Source of the DNA: Sphingobium indicum B90A
GTDB lineage: Bacteria; Pseudomonadota; Alphaproteobacteria; Sphingomonadales; Sphingomonadaceae
Assembly (NCBI RefSeq): GCF_000264945.2
Contig: NZ_CP013072.1
Coordinates: 1-64,000 of the forward strand
Reading direction: 5' to 3'
Length of the DNA: 64,000 bases
Numbering within the stretch: position 1 is the stretch's first letter; each line of letters opens with the position of its first letter. The position numbers were made by a program, and so were the translations under genes. Below, piece after piece: positions 54,877 to 63,832 of the stretch. Under the pieces are notes generated by a model. The model was not told where the DNA came from. It made no database searches and saw nothing but the letters and a program-made list of their open reading frames with translations.

Positions 54877-55761
54877 ATGCTGAACTCGGACGAACTGCGG
54901 CTGTTCCTGGCGGTGATGCGGGAGGGCAATATGCTGGCCGCGGCCCGGCGCGTTGGGGTGGATCATAGCACGGTCGCCCGCCGCCTGACCAATATGGAGG
55001 CGACATTGGGCGCGCGGCTGTTCGACCGCAGCCCGCGCGGGGTGACGCCGACGCCCGCCGCCTTCGCTCTGGTGTCCCATGCCGAGCGGATCGAGAGCGA
55101 ATTGCTGGCCGCGCTGAGCAGCGTCGCCGGGCGCGACCGGGAGGTGGAGGGGACGGTGCGGCTCGCCACGCCGGAAGCCTTCGCCAGCCATCTGATCGCG
55201 CCCCGGGTGGCGGCGTTGCGGGAGCGGCATCCGCGCCTGACGCTGGAACTGGCGTCCGAAAGCAAGGCGGCCAGCCTGTCGCGGCGGGAGGCGGAGATCG
55301 CCGTGATGCTGAAACCGCCGCCCAAGGGGCGGTTCGTGACCCGCAAGCTGGCCGATTATCGGCTGGGCCTCTATGCGTCCAAGGCCTATCTGGAGCGGGA
55401 GGGGCGGCCCTCCCTGCGCGCCGACCTCAGCCGTCATGTCTTCGTTTCCTATATCGAGGAACTGGCCGGGTTCGCCGAGATGATCGCGCTGGACCAGTTG
55501 CTGCCCGGCGCGGCCATCGTCTTTCGCGCCAGTTCCAGCGCGGCGCAGCATGCGGCGGTGGCGGCGGGGATGGGGCTGGGCGTGCTGCATGTCTTCGCGG
55601 CGGCGGAGGATGAGCGGCTGGTGCAGATCTTCCCGGAGTCGATGGAAGTGTGGCGCAGCTATTGGCTGGTCATGCATGCGGATTTGCAGAGATTGCCGCG
55701 TGTGCGGGCGGCGGCGGATTTTCTGGATGAGGTGATGCGGGGGGTTCGGGAGCGGTTGTAG
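54877..55761 (+). CDS. LysR-family regulator, probably of mmsA
   Basis: The 294-residue protein has an N-terminal LysR winged helix (residues 1-60: LRLFLAVMREGNMLAAARRV and LEATLGARLFDRSPRGV-like pattern) and a C-terminal periplasmic-binding-like effector domain. The start MLNSDELRL at 54877 is where the family begins. Divergent placement next to mmsA suggests control of that gene, as in MmsR-type systems, although the classical MmsR belongs to the AraC family. Confidence 0.9.
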   Translation: MLNSDELRLFLAVMREGNMLAAARRVGVDHSTVARRLTNMEATLGARLFDRSPRGVTPTPAAFALVSHAERIESELLAALSSVAGRDREVEGTVRLATPEAFASHLIAPRVAALRERHPRLTLELASESKAASLSRREAEIAVMLKPPPKGRFVTRKLADYRLGLYASKAYLEREGRPSLRADLSRHVFVSYIEELAGFAEMIALDQLLPGAAIVFRASSSAAQHAAVAAGMGLGVLHVFAAAEDERLVQIFPESMEVWRSYWLVMHADLQRLPRVRAAADFLDEVMRGVRERL

Positions 55762-55780
55762 GTTGACGGGAGGGGGCTTT

Positions 55781-55797
55781 AGCGCCCTTTGGGCGCT
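55781..55797 (+). terminator. Hairpin after lysR
   Basis: AGCGCCC-TTT-GGGCGCT is a perfect 7-bp stem 20 bp past the lysR stop; it abuts the dispersed repeat at 55797. Confidence 0.5.
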
Positions 55798-55852
55798 CCC
55801 CTCCACCACCGCCTTTGGCGGCGGTCCCCCTCCCCATCTTTGATGGGGAGGA
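55797..55852. repeat. 56-bp dispersed repeat, copy A
   Basis: It has two small palindromes (CACCGCCTTTGGCGGCGG and TCCCCATCTTTGATGGGGA). It matches copy B at 56555-56610 almost completely. The two copies flank the methyltransferase gene in the same orientation. Confidence 0.8.
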
Positions 55853-55902
55853 TTGGGTTGCAGGAACCGGGCTTTGGTTCTGTGGGTTTGCCTTGCAGGA
55901 CA

Positions 55903-56502
55903 ATGGTGGAGAGGGAAGCAATCGTGGCGACATTGGTCGAAGACAGGACGGCGCTCGCCTTTCGGGAGTTTTTCCGGAATCCGCTGGCGGTCGGGTCCGC
56001 CTTTCCGGCGTCGCATTTTCTGGTCGACGCCATGCTGGGGCCGGTCGACTGGAGCCGGATGGAGCGGGTGATCGAATATGGGCCGGGCACCGGCATCTTC
56101 ACCCGCGCCCTGCTGGACCGGCTGCCGGGGCATGCGCGGTTGCTGGCCATCGACACCAGCCAGGCCTTTATCGGTCATCTGCGCGGGGAGATGCGGGACA
56201 GGCGGCTGGTCGCGGTGACGGGGTCCGCCGACGGCGTGCTGGAGATCATGGCGGCGCAGGGGTGGTACAGGGCGGATTGCATCCTGTCCGGACTGCCCTT
56301 TTCGACGCTGGCGCCGGAGCGGGCGGAGCGGCTGATGGAGGCGAGCGCCTGCGCGTTGCGGCCGGAGGGGAAGTTCCTGGCCTATCAGATGCGCAGGGCG
56401 GTGAGGCCGTTGCTGGAGCGGCGTTTCGAAGAGGTCAGGGCGGGGTTCGAGTGGCGGAACTTGCCGCCTTGTCATCTTTATTGGGCTTCGGGGCCTGGGT
56501 GA
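55903..56502 (+). CDS. SAM-dependent methyltransferase, phospholipid N-methyltransferase-like
   Basis: The 199-residue protein has a class-I methyltransferase fold: the SAM loop is EYGPGTGIFT and the next acidic strand ends AIDTSQAF; SGLPFSTL is in the position of motif IV. The layout (AFREFFRNPLAVGSAFPAS at the start) resembles PmtA-type phosphatidylethanolamine methyltransferases and related rRNA-adenine-type enzymes. ATG at 55903 follows AGGA; a GTG seven codons later is an alternative. It stands alone, bracketed by repeats. Confidence 0.8.
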   Translation: MVEREAIVATLVEDRTALAFREFFRNPLAVGSAFPASHFLVDAMLGPVDWSRMERVIEYGPGTGIFTRALLDRLPGHARLLAIDTSQAFIGHLRGEMRDRRLVAVTGSADGVLEIMAAQGWYRADCILSGLPFSTLAPERAERLMEASACALRPEGKFLAYQMRRAVRPLLERRFEEVRAGFEWRNLPPCHLYWASGPG

Positions 56503-56554
56503 TTGGGGGCATTCCTCCCCATCGGGAGATGGGAAGGGGCGAAACCTGCGCAAT

Positions 56555-56610
56555 TCCCCTCCACCACCGCCTTCGGCGGCGGTCCCCCTCCCCATCTGCG
56601 ATGGGGAGGA
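56555..56610. repeat. 56-bp dispersed repeat, copy B
   Basis: This is the same length and orientation as copy A, with CACCGCCTTCGGCGGCGG and TCCCCATCTGCGATGGGGA. Loop bases differ between copies while the stems are kept. Confidence 0.8.
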
Positions 56611-56613
56611 ATT

Positions 56614-57372
56614 TCAGGTTAGGTCCGCTATCAGGTGCAGCACTTTGTCGGCGTGGTCTTTGCGGCAGATGAGCAGGTCGGGGAGGTAGACGTCGCGCTG
56701 GTTGTAGATCAGCGGGGCGCCGTCGATGCGGGAGCAGTGGAGGCCGTGGGCCTGGGCCACGGCGACCGGGGCCAGGCTGTCCCATTCATATTGGCCGCCG
56801 CTGTGCAGGTAGATGTCGGCCTGGCCCAATATCACCGCCATCGCCTTGGCCCCCGCCGATCCCATCGGCATCAGTTCGGCGTCGAGGCGTTCGGCCACCG
56901 CGACCGCCTCCTTGGCGGGGCGGGTGCGGGATATGACCATGCGCAGCTTTTCCGGCGCGGGCGGGACGGGGACCGGGCGGTCCGAGCGCAGCAAGGTGCC
57001 TCCATTCAGGCCGGGCAGCGCGACCGCGCCCGCCGCCGGGACGCCGTCTATGGCGAGGCCGACATGCACGGCCCAGTCGGCCCGCGCCTCGCCATATTCG
57101 CGGGTGCCGTCGACCGGGTCGACGATCCAGACCCGGCCTTTGGTCAGGCGCGCCTCATCGTCCTTCTCCTCCTCCGACAGCAGGCCGTCTTCGGGCCGCG
57201 TTTCCCGCAGGGCGCGGCAGAGGAACTGGTTGGCGGTCTGGTCGCCCGCCTTGCCCAGCGCGGCGGGGCCGAACAGGCCGCTTTCCCGCACATTGACCAA
57301 TATGCGTCCGGCCACCTCGGCCAGATGCGCGGCCAGTTCGGCGTCGGTCATGGTTTTGGCCGGTCCGCTCAT
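56614..57372 (-). CDS. cysQ: 3'(2'),5'-bisphosphate nucleotidase
   Basis: The 252-residue inositol-monophosphatase-fold enzyme removes 3'-phosphoadenosine 5'-phosphate produced in sulfate activation. The metal motif is [12 protein letters not shown], with a Glu cluster (LLSEEEKDD) upstream and the second metal site [15 protein letters not shown]. It overlaps the end of cysNC by 4 bp, so sulfate activation and PAP recycling are coupled. Confidence 0.95.
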   Translation of the reverse strand: MSGPAKTMTDAELAAHLAEVAGRILVNVRESGLFGPAALGKAGDQTANQFLCRALRETRPEDGLLSEEEKDDEARLTKGRVWIVDPVDGTREYGEARADWAVHVGLAIDGVPAAGAVALPGLNGGTLLRSDRPVPVPPAPEKLRMVISRTRPAKEAVAVAERLDAELMPMGSAGAKAMAVILGQADIYLHSGGQYEWDSLAPVAVAQAHGLHCSRIDGAPLIYNQRDVYLPDLLICRKDHADKVLHLIADLT

Positions 57373-59291
57373 GGAATGATCCGGGCGACGATGGCCTCTG
57401 CCGCCTGTTCGGCGGTCATGGCGGTGGTGTCGATGCGGATTTCCGGGTCTTCGGGCGCTTCATAGGGGCTGTCGATGCCGGTGAAATTCTTGAGTTCGCC
57501 GGAACGCGCCTTCTTGTAGAGGCCCTTGACGTCGCGGGCCTCCGCATCGGCGAGGGGGGTGTCGATATGCACTTCGATGAACTCGCCGGGCTGCATCATC
57601 TGGCGCACCATCTCCCGCTCGGCGCGGAAGGGGGAGATGAAGGCGGTGATGACGATCAGGCCCGCGTCGGTCATCAGCTTCGCCACCTCGCCCACGCGGC
57701 GGATATTTTCCACCCGGTCGGCGTCGGTGAAGCCCAGATCCTTGTTGAGGCCGTGGCGCACATTGTCGCCGTCCAGCAGGAAAGTGTGGCGGTTCATCCG
57801 CGCCAGCTTCTTTTCCACCAGATTGGCGATGGTCGACTTGCCCGCGCCCGACAGCCCGGTGAACCACAGCACGGCGGGCTTCTGGTTCTTCAAGGCCGCG
57901 TGGAAGTCGCGGCTGACGTCGGTCGCCTGCCAATGGACATTCTGCGCCCGGCGCAGGCTGAAATGCAGCATGCCCGCCGCGACCGTGGCGTTGCTGATCT
58001 TGTCGATCAGGATGAAGCCGCCCAGCGCGCGGTTCTGCGCATAGGGTTCGAACACGATCTGGCGGTCGGTCGACAGGTTGGCGACGCCGATGGCGTTCAG
58101 TTCCAGCGTCTTCGCCGCCAGATGCTCCATCGTGTTGACGTTGACCTGATATTTGGGCTGCTGCACCGTGGCGGTGACGGTCTGCGTGCCGATCTTCAGC
58201 CAATAGGGGCGGCCGGGCAGCATGTCCTCATCCGCCATCCAGACGATGGTCGCCTCGAACTGGTCGGCGGACTGGGGCGGATTGTCCGACGCGGCGATCA
58301 CGTCGCCGCGCGAGCAGTCGACCTCGTCCGCGAAGCAGAGGGTGATCGACTGGCCCGCGACGGCCTGTTCCAGATCGCCGTCAAGCATGACTATGCGGCT
58401 GACCGTGCTGGTCTTGCCCGACGGCAGGACGCGGATCGGGTCGCCGACGCGGACCGTGCCGGTCGCGATCTGGCCGGAAAAGCCGCGAAAGTCGAGATTG
58501 GGGCGGTTGACCCACTGCACCGCCATGCGGAAGGGCTTTTCCCGGTCGGAGACCTGGTCGACCTCCACCGTCTCCAGATGCTCCATCAGCGCCGGCCCCT
58601 TGTACCAGGGGGTGTTGGCGCTGAGGCCGGTGATATTGTCGCCCCTGAACCCCGAAATCGGGATCGGGGTGAAGGCCTTTATGCCGATGCCGTTGGCGAA
58701 TTCGGCATAATCCTTGACGATGCCGTCATAGACCGCCTGGTCATAGTCGACCAGGTCCATCTTGTTCACCGCCAGCACGATGTTGCGGATGCCGATCAGG
58801 TGGGCGAGATAGCTGTGGCGGCGGGTCTGGGTCAGCACGCCCTTGCGCGCGTCGATCAGGATGACGGCAAGGTCGGCGGTCGACGCGCCCGTCACCATGT
58901 TGCGCGTATATTGTTCGTGGCCGGGCGTGTCGGCGACGATGAACTTGCGCTTTTCCGTCGCGAAGAAGCGATAGGCGACGTCGATGGTGATGCCCTGTTC
59001 GCGTTCCGCGGCGAGGCCGTCGACGAGGAGGGCAAAGTCGATTTCCTGACCCTGGGTGCCGACGCGCCTGCTGTCGGCTTCGAGGGCGGCAAGCTGATCC
59101 TCGAAGATCATCTTGCTGTCGTAGAGCAGGCGGCCGATCAGCGTCGACTTGCCGTCGTCCACCGACCCGCAGGTGATGAAGCGCAGCATCGTCTTGTGCT
59201 GGTGCACCTCCAGATAGCGGTCAATGTCCTCCGCGATCAGGGCGTCGGTCTTGTAGATGGGGTCGTCGGTCTTGGTGAGCGTATCGGTCAT
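57369..59291 (-). CDS. cysNC: Bifunctional ATP-sulfurylase GTPase subunit and APS kinase
   Basis: The 640-residue protein combines CysN (about 1-440; G1 [20 protein letters not shown]3 [13 protein letters not shown]4 NKMDLVD) and CysC (about 460-640; P-loop [15 protein letters not shown], and [15 protein letters not shown]). With CysD it makes APS from sulfate and then PAPS. It lies 134 bp downstream of cysD, with a dispersed repeat in the gap, and overlaps cysQ by 4 bp. Confidence 0.97.
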   Translation of the reverse strand: MTDTLTKTDDPIYKTDALIAEDIDRYLEVHQHKTMLRFITCGSVDDGKSTLIGRLLYDSKMIFEDQLAALEADSRRVGTQGQEIDFALLVDGLAAEREQGITIDVAYRFFATEKRKFIVADTPGHEQYTRNMVTGASTADLAVILIDARKGVLTQTRRHSYLAHLIGIRNIVLAVNKMDLVDYDQAVYDGIVKDYAEFANGIGIKAFTPIPISGFRGDNITGLSANTPWYKGPALMEHLETVEVDQVSDREKPFRMAVQWVNRPNLDFRGFSGQIATGTVRVGDPIRVLPSGKTSTVSRIVMLDGDLEQAVAGQSITLCFADEVDCSRGDVIAASDNPPQSADQFEATIVWMADEDMLPGRPYWLKIGTQTVTATVQQPKYQVNVNTMEHLAAKTLELNAIGVANLSTDRQIVFEPYAQNRALGGFILIDKISNATVAAGMLHFSLRRAQNVHWQATDVSRDFHAALKNQKPAVLWFTGLSGAGKSTIANLVEKKLARMNRHTFLLDGDNVRHGLNKDLGFTDADRVENIRRVGEVAKLMTDAGLIVITAFISPFRAEREMVRQMMQPGEFIEVHIDTPLADAEARDVKGLYKKARSGELKNFTGIDSPYEAPEDPEIRIDTTAMTAEQAAEAIVARIIP

Positions 59292-59301
59292 GTCGCTACC
59301 T

Positions 59302-59406
59302 CGTCATCCCAGCGAAGGCTGGGATCTCGTTGATCTGGGTCGAAGGGTTCGGTCTGCGAGAGGGTCTGCCATGGGGCCTGAGATCCCAGCCTTCGCTGGG
59401 ATGACG
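59302..59406. repeat. Long inverted repeat inside the cysD-cysNC gap
   Basis: Perfect 27-bp arms (59302-59328 and 59380-59406) surround a 51-bp spacer; each arm contains CCCAGCGAAGGCTGGGA. The architecture matches the repeat at 3475-3566 with a different core. It lies between cysD and cysNC, so the transcript would carry a large hairpin that could affect relative expression. Confidence 0.85.
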
Positions 59407-59424
59407 GCTGTGGGCGACGGCGCG

Positions 59425-60336
59425 TCAGAAATAGCCCTCCTGCTTCTTCTTCTCCATCCCCGCGCCGCCGGCATCCTTGTCGATGGCGCGGCCCTGGCGT
59501 TCCGACGTGGTGGTGAGCAGGGTTTCCTGGATGACCTCCGGCAGCGTCTTGGCCGCGCTTTCCACCGCGCCGGTCAGCGGGTAGCAGCCCAAGGTGCGGA
59601 AGCGGATGGAGCGCATCACCGGCTCCTCGCCCGGTTTCAGCGGGAAGCGTTCGTCGTCGACCATCAGCAGCATGCCGTCGCGCTCCACCGTCGGGCGTTC
59701 CTCCGCGAAATAGAGGGGGACGATGGGGACGTCGTTCAGGTGGATATATTGCCAGATGTCCAGTTCGGTCCAGTTGCTGATCGGGAAGACGCGGATGCTC
59801 TCCCCCTTGTTCTTGCGGGCATTGTAGAGGTTCCACAGTTCCGGGCGCTGGTTCTTGGGATCCCAGCCGTGGCTGGCGGTGCGGAAGGAGAAGATGCGCT
59901 CCTTCGCCCGGCTCTTTTCCTCGTCGCGGCGGGCGCCGCCGAAGGCCGCGTCGAAGCCGTAGAGGTTGAGCGCCTGCTTCAGCCCCTCCGTCTTCCACAT
60001 GTCGGTGTGCAGCGGGCCGTGGTCGAACGGGTTGATGCCGCGTTCCTGCGCTTCGGGATTCCGGTAGACCAGCAGTTCCATGCCCGACTCCCGCGCCATG
60101 CGGTCGCGCAGGTCGTACATCGCCCGGAATTTCCAGGTGGTGTCGACATGCAGCAGCGGGAAGGGCGGGGGCGAGGGGTAGAAGGCCTTGCGCGCCAGAT
60201 GCAGCATCACCGCCGAATCCTTGCCCACGCTGTAGAGCATGACGGGCTTTTCGGCCTCCGCCACGACTTCCCGCAGGATGTGGATGCTCTCCGCCTCCAG
60301 ACGTTCCAGATGGGTCAGCCTTTTCGAATCGATCAT
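59425..60336 (-). CDS. cysD: Sulfate adenylyltransferase subunit 2
   Basis: The 303-residue PP-loop enzyme has the pyrophosphatase loop in [20 protein letters not shown] and the family ending [18 protein letters not shown]. Together with CysN it adenylates sulfate. It is the first gene of the cysD-cysNC-cysQ transcript. Upstream, 55 bp from its start, is a perfect 16-bp palindrome shared with a divergent LuxR gene. Confidence 0.97.
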   Translation of the reverse strand: MIDSKRLTHLERLEAESIHILREVVAEAEKPVMLYSVGKDSAVMLHLARKAFYPSPPPFPLLHVDTTWKFRAMYDLRDRMARESGMELLVYRNPEAQERGINPFDHGPLHTDMWKTEGLKQALNLYGFDAAFGGARRDEEKSRAKERIFSFRTASHGWDPKNQRPELWNLYNARKNKGESIRVFPISNWTELDIWQYIHLNDVPIVPLYFAEERPTVERDGMLLMVDDERFPLKPGEEPVMRSIRFRTLGCYPLTGAVESAAKTLPEVIQETLLTTTSERQGRAIDKDAGGAGMEKKKQEGYF

Positions 60337-60390
60337 CGTTCACCGCCTTGTTTCGTGGCGGCCTGATGGCAGAAGGCGGCGGGGGCTGGA

Positions 60391-60406
60391 CCTCCCATAT
60401 GGGAGG
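60391..60406. promoter_or_regulatory. Perfect 16-bp palindrome between cysD and luxR
   Basis: CCTCCCATATGGGAGG is a full dyad centrally placed in the 85-bp divergent promoter. Its right arm GGAGG lies 15 bp from the LuxR ATG, so protein binding would cover the translation-start region or promoter of that gene. The binding protein is not known; the LuxR product is the obvious candidate. Confidence 0.6.
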
Positions 60407-60421
60407 ATATACATATTAGTC

Positions 60422-61510
60422 ATGCGACTGGACGACGGCGGATTATTGGCGGCTCTCCATGAGGGTATGTTCGAGCAACCCCTTTGGCACGGGTTCCTGG
60501 AAAAGCTGCGGGCGCGGACCGGGGCGGCCTATGCCGGGCTGGCGTTCCGGCCCATCGATGAGGAAAGGATCGTGGAACTGCATGCCGGGCCGGCGGGGCC
60601 GCTGCATCCGGACCGGCTGTTCAACGAGAAGCAGGGGCGAGATCCGCCGCCCTACCGGCGGATGCGGGAGGCGCGGGTCTATACGCTGGACGAGCTGATC
60701 GAGCCGAAGGATGCGGCGCTGCAATCCTATCGCCGGGAATGGCTGGACCCGTTGCGCATCACCGCCTTCCGGTCGGTGCGCGTCGCGGAGGCGAGCGGCA
60801 TGGACGCCTGGCTGAGTTGCGCGGGCGGGCGGGAGGTGGGACCGGCGGTCGGCGCGCTGCTGACCGCGCTGGTGCCGCATCTGCGCATCGCGCTGCGCAG
60901 CTTCGTCGCGTTCGAGCGGGAGAAATTCCGGTCGTCGGTGACTTCGGAGGCGTTCGGGCGGCTCAATTCGGGCTGGCTGACGCTGGATGCGCGGTGCCGC
61001 ATCGTCGACATGACGGCGCATCTGGAGCCGCTCTTCCAGCGGTCGAGCGTGTTGCGGCGGGGGCGGTACGACCGGCTGATGCCCGCTTCCCCGGCGGTGG
61101 ACCGGGAACTGACCGCGCTGGTCAAGCGCTTCGCCGAGGATGCGGAGGCGCGGCCCAAGGCGATCAACCTCAGCCGCGATCCGATGATCGACATGCTGGT
61201 GCGGCCGATCCAGGACCGATCCCCCTCGGTCCAGTCGCCGCCCGTCGCCATCGCCTATATCAGCGGCGACCGATGGTCGCAGGCGGACAGGTGCGGGCAG
61301 TTGGTCGACCTGTTCGGCCTGCTGCCCAGCGAGGCGCGGCTGGCATGGGCCATCGCGCAGGGCATGTCCATCGGGGAGGCGGCGGACGATCTGGGGCTGA
61401 CGGTGGAGACGGCGCGGAATTATTCGAAGAAGATCTACGCCAAGACCGGGGCGCGGGGGCAGGCGGAACTGGTGCGGAATATTCTGACGAGCGTGCTGGC
61501 TTTGGCTTGA
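60422..61510 (+). CDS. LuxR-type HTH regulator with N-terminal sensor-like region
   Basis: The 362-residue protein has no receiver domain. Residues 1-280 are a mixed sensor-like region, possibly PAS-related (LNSGWLTLDARCRIVDMT around 190). The C-terminal LuxR helix-turn-helix is visible as GLLPSEARLAWAIAQGMSIGEAAD and LTVETARNYSKKIYAKTGA. The ATG at 60422 is the first start consistent with the upstream palindrome. It is divergent from cysD, so control of sulfate assimilation is a reasonable hypothesis, although sphingomonads carry many such regulators. Confidence 0.85.
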   Translation: MRLDDGGLLAALHEGMFEQPLWHGFLEKLRARTGAAYAGLAFRPIDEERIVELHAGPAGPLHPDRLFNEKQGRDPPPYRRMREARVYTLDELIEPKDAALQSYRREWLDPLRITAFRSVRVAEASGMDAWLSCAGGREVGPAVGALLTALVPHLRIALRSFVAFEREKFRSSVTSEAFGRLNSGWLTLDARCRIVDMTAHLEPLFQRSSVLRRGRYDRLMPASPAVDRELTALVKRFAEDAEARPKAINLSRDPMIDMLVRPIQDRSPSVQSPPVAIAYISGDRWSQADRCGQLVDLFGLLPSEARLAWAIAQGMSIGEAADDLGLTVETARNYSKKIYAKTGARGQAELVRNILTSVLALA

Positions 61511-61540
61511 TGAGGTTTGGCTATGGCCATGGAACGATAT

Positions 61541-61564
61541 GTGCTCCTGCCTTCGCAGGAGCAC
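61541..61564. terminator. Hairpin between convergent genes
   Basis: GTGCTCCTGC-CTTC-GCAGGAGCAC is a perfect 10-bp stem between luxR and the small secreted protein gene. The CTCCTGC/GCAGGAG core is a frequent extragenic palindrome in sphingomonads, as at 15231-15256. Confidence 0.6.
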
Positions 61565-61573
61565 GTAGGTTCT

Positions 61574-61786
61574 TTACCGGCAGGTTTCGCTGCGGATCTT
61601 CTTCCGGTCGCAGGGGATGAAATGGCAGGGGGCGTTCTTGTCGTCCGGGGCGGGCTTGCGTTGCCAGGGGGGCGTCCAGCCGGGAGGGACGGAGCCGCAA
61701 TACCAGGGGCTTTGGGCGGCGGCTGCCGGTGGCTGGACGGCGGTCAGCGGGATGATGGCGAGCAATGCCAGCGCGCTAGACCGCAT
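61574..61786 (-). CDS. Small secreted cysteine-containing protein
   Basis: The 70-residue product has a signal peptide (MRSSALALLAIIPLTAVQPPAAAAQ) and a mature part with four cysteines (WYCGSVPPGWTPPWQ, NAPCHFIPCDRKK, SETCR) that may form disulfides or bind a metal. It overlaps the hemN stop by 11 bp and follows it in the same transcript. I recognise no family. Confidence 0.65.
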   Translation of the reverse strand: MRSSALALLAIIPLTAVQPPAAAAQSPWYCGSVPPGWTPPWQRKPAPDDKNAPCHFIPCDRKKIRSETCR

Positions 61787-63101
61787 GGCTGAAGCGCCTT
61801 TCCGCCGGTTCCATATAGGCGTCGAAGCAGGCGGCGATGCTGCGGGAATAGGGCAGGGCGTCCCGCGTCAGGGCGACGCGGCCTTCGCTCAGGCGGACGA
61901 GGCCTAGGCGTTCGAAGCGGCTGAGGTCGGGTAGGGGGTGCGCCGTGCCGACATGCGCCTCTCCCTGGCAGAGCAGGGCTTCGATGATGCGGCTGCGGCG
62001 GCGATCCTCCGGCGTGCGGAGCGTGCCGCGGGCGGCGGTCAATCGCCCGGCGTCGGCCAGGGCGCGCCAGGGGCCTGCCTGTTTCTCATTCTGGACGATG
62101 AGGTCGGGGAACTGGCTGATCGCGCTGGCGCCAAGGCCCAGCAATATGTCCGCCGGATCGTCGGTGAAGCCCTGGAAATTGCGGCGCAGGCGGCCTTCGC
62201 GGGCGGCGCGGGCCATGGCGTCTTCGGGCAGGGCGAAATGGTCGAAGCCGATGGCTTCATAGCCCGCGCCGGTCAGCGTTTCATGACCCTGCGCCGCCAT
62301 GGCGAAGCGGGCGGCGAGATCGGGCAAATCGCCGGCGTCGATGCGGCGCTGGCGGGGCAGCAGGCGCGGCATATGGGCATAGCCGAACAGGGCGATGCGG
62401 GCGGGGTGCATGGCGATGGTCGCCTCCAGCGTGGCGGCGAGGTCGTCCTGCGTCTGGCCGGGCAGGCCGTACATCAGGTCGAAGCCGGTCGCGATCCCGG
62501 CGGCGCGCAACTGGCCGACGGCGCGCTCCACCATGTCGAGCGGCTGGATGCGGCCGATCCGCGCTTGGACATGGGGGGTGAAGGTCTGGACGCCCAGGTT
62601 CACGCGGTCGACGCCCATCGCGGCCATGGTCGAAATCCATTGGCCGTCGAGGCGGCGGGGATCGAGTTCGACCGACAATTCGGCATGATGCGCCTCGAAG
62701 CAGAGCAGCAATTGCTGGAGCAGGCGGACGAAATCGACCAGCGGCAGGCTGTTGGGACTGCCGCCGCCAAAGGCGATGCGCCGCACCCGGCCGCGTCCGT
62801 TCAGCCGGGCGGCGAGGGTCGCGATTTCCCGCTCCAGCGATTCGACATAGGCGGCGAGACGCTGGACCCGGTTGGCCGCGCCAGTGTTGCAGCCGCAATA
62901 CCAGCATATGTCGTGACAATAGGGAAAGTGGACGTAGAGGGAGAGGGCGCCGTCCCTTTTCACCCCTTTCACCCCGGCCACCGCATCCAGCCGGGCCGCC
63001 AGCTCCGCCGCGCCGACATCGCCGCCGAACTGCGCGGCGGTGGGATAGCTGGTGTAGCGCGGCACGGGCCGGTCGAGCAGGTCGGGATGATAGGTCCACA
63101 T
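61776..63101 (-). CDS. hemN: Oxygen-independent coproporphyrinogen III oxidase
   Basis: This radical-SAM enzyme makes protoporphyrinogen IX without O2. The [4Fe-4S]/SAM motif is YCHDICWYCGCNT (CxxxCxxC). The 441-residue length and the opening RPVPRYTSYPTA match the HemN group rather than the related HemW. SVELDPRRLD and DLMYGLPGQT are further family signs. A near-consensus FNR/FixK box lies 143 bp upstream, which fits low-oxygen induction. Confidence 0.96.
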   Translation of the reverse strand: MWTYHPDLLDRPVPRYTSYPTAAQFGGDVGAAELAARLDAVAGVKGVKRDGALSLYVHFPYCHDICWYCGCNTGAANRVQRLAAYVESLEREIATLAARLNGRGRVRRIAFGGGSPNSLPLVDFVRLLQQLLLCFEAHHAELSVELDPRRLDGQWISTMAAMGVDRVNLGVQTFTPHVQARIGRIQPLDMVERAVGQLRAAGIATGFDLMYGLPGQTQDDLAATLEATIAMHPARIALFGYAHMPRLLPRQRRIDAGDLPDLAARFAMAAQGHETLTGAGYEAIGFDHFALPEDAMARAAREGRLRRNFQGFTDDPADILLGLGASAISQFPDLIVQNEKQAGPWRALADAGRLTAARGTLRTPEDRRRSRIIEALLCQGEAHVGTAHPLPDLSRFERLGLVRLSEGRVALTRDALPYSRSIAACFDAYMEPAERRFSHAV

Positions 63102-63243
63102 GGTCCTGGACTCAGGCCGGTCTTGCCGGTTCGGAAGAAATCGCGACGGACATGCTGGCTTGCTCCGGCCAAAATCTGACTATGCTGGAGCCGTCGCCGG
63201 CCCTCATCGCCGAACTGTGTAGGACAGTGAGCGCGCACGCATC

Positions 63244-63257
63244 TTGATTTATCTCAA
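63244..63257. promoter_or_regulatory. FNR/FixK-type box upstream of hemN
   Basis: TTGATTTATCTCAA matches the consensus TTGATNNNNATCAA except at one position. It lies 143 bp upstream of the hemN start and may control it in the minus direction. Confidence 0.6.
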
Positions 63258-63298
63258 TCGGGTTCGAATTTCGTCGACCCCGCTGGGCGTGAGTTCTA

Positions 63299-63440
63299 GG
63301 CTGTATCGACATTCAGAAGATGGCGAGCCGAAAATGGTGATTTTCCGTGACCCGGCGCGCAGCCTACTCAAAGTAGGTGAGCACCGGAAGCACGGAAAAA
63401 CGTCATTTGCAGGCCGTCAGGGCTGAATGTCGATACAGCC
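63299..63440 (-). mobile_element. 142-bp MITE-like element, copy 2
   Basis: Same length as copy 1 and about 95% identical to its reverse complement, with 18-bp terminal repeats GGCTGTATCGACATTCAG and TA on both sides (63297-63298 and 63441-63442). One base near the end differs from copy 1 on both arms in a complementary way (GGG/CCC against GGC/GCC). It lies upstream of hemN, 42 bp from the FNR box. It encodes no protein. Confidence 0.85.
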
Positions 63441-63611
63441 TAACGGGAAGGGGGCGGGCGGCCGGAAGATCGTTCGGACCGGACAGTCCTTCCCATCCCT
63501 TCGGCAGGACAACTACCTTCTTCCCCCGCATTCCGTCCAAGCATGCTTGCCGCGATGTGGATTCGCGTCATCCGCATGGGGAATTTCCGTTTTCATTGCC
63601 GGATTTACGGT

Positions 63612-63806
63612 GAATGACCGCAATTCATATATCGAATGTCATAGTATTTTTCCGGAAGATGGCAGGAGAAGGCGGGTTTTTGGCTGGCGCGCCCCTGATT
63701 TGGATGGGTTCCGCCGGTTCCAATCCACTATCCGAATGACTGCCATTCAGCCAAAGACCTCGAATCGCCGGGCCGACGTGATACGGAATTTGAATGAAGG
63801 TCATTC
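63612..63806. promoter_or_regulatory. Three copies of a GAATGA-type palindrome
   Basis: GAATGACCGCAATTC (63612-63626), GAATGACTGCCATTC (63734-63748) and GAATGAAGGTCATTC (63792-63806) share the ends GAATGA and ATTC. They could be operator sites for the gene starting at 63984. Centres are 122 and 58 bp apart. Confidence 0.5.
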
Positions 63807-63832
63807 GGCGGAACAATAAGTTGATGAACATG

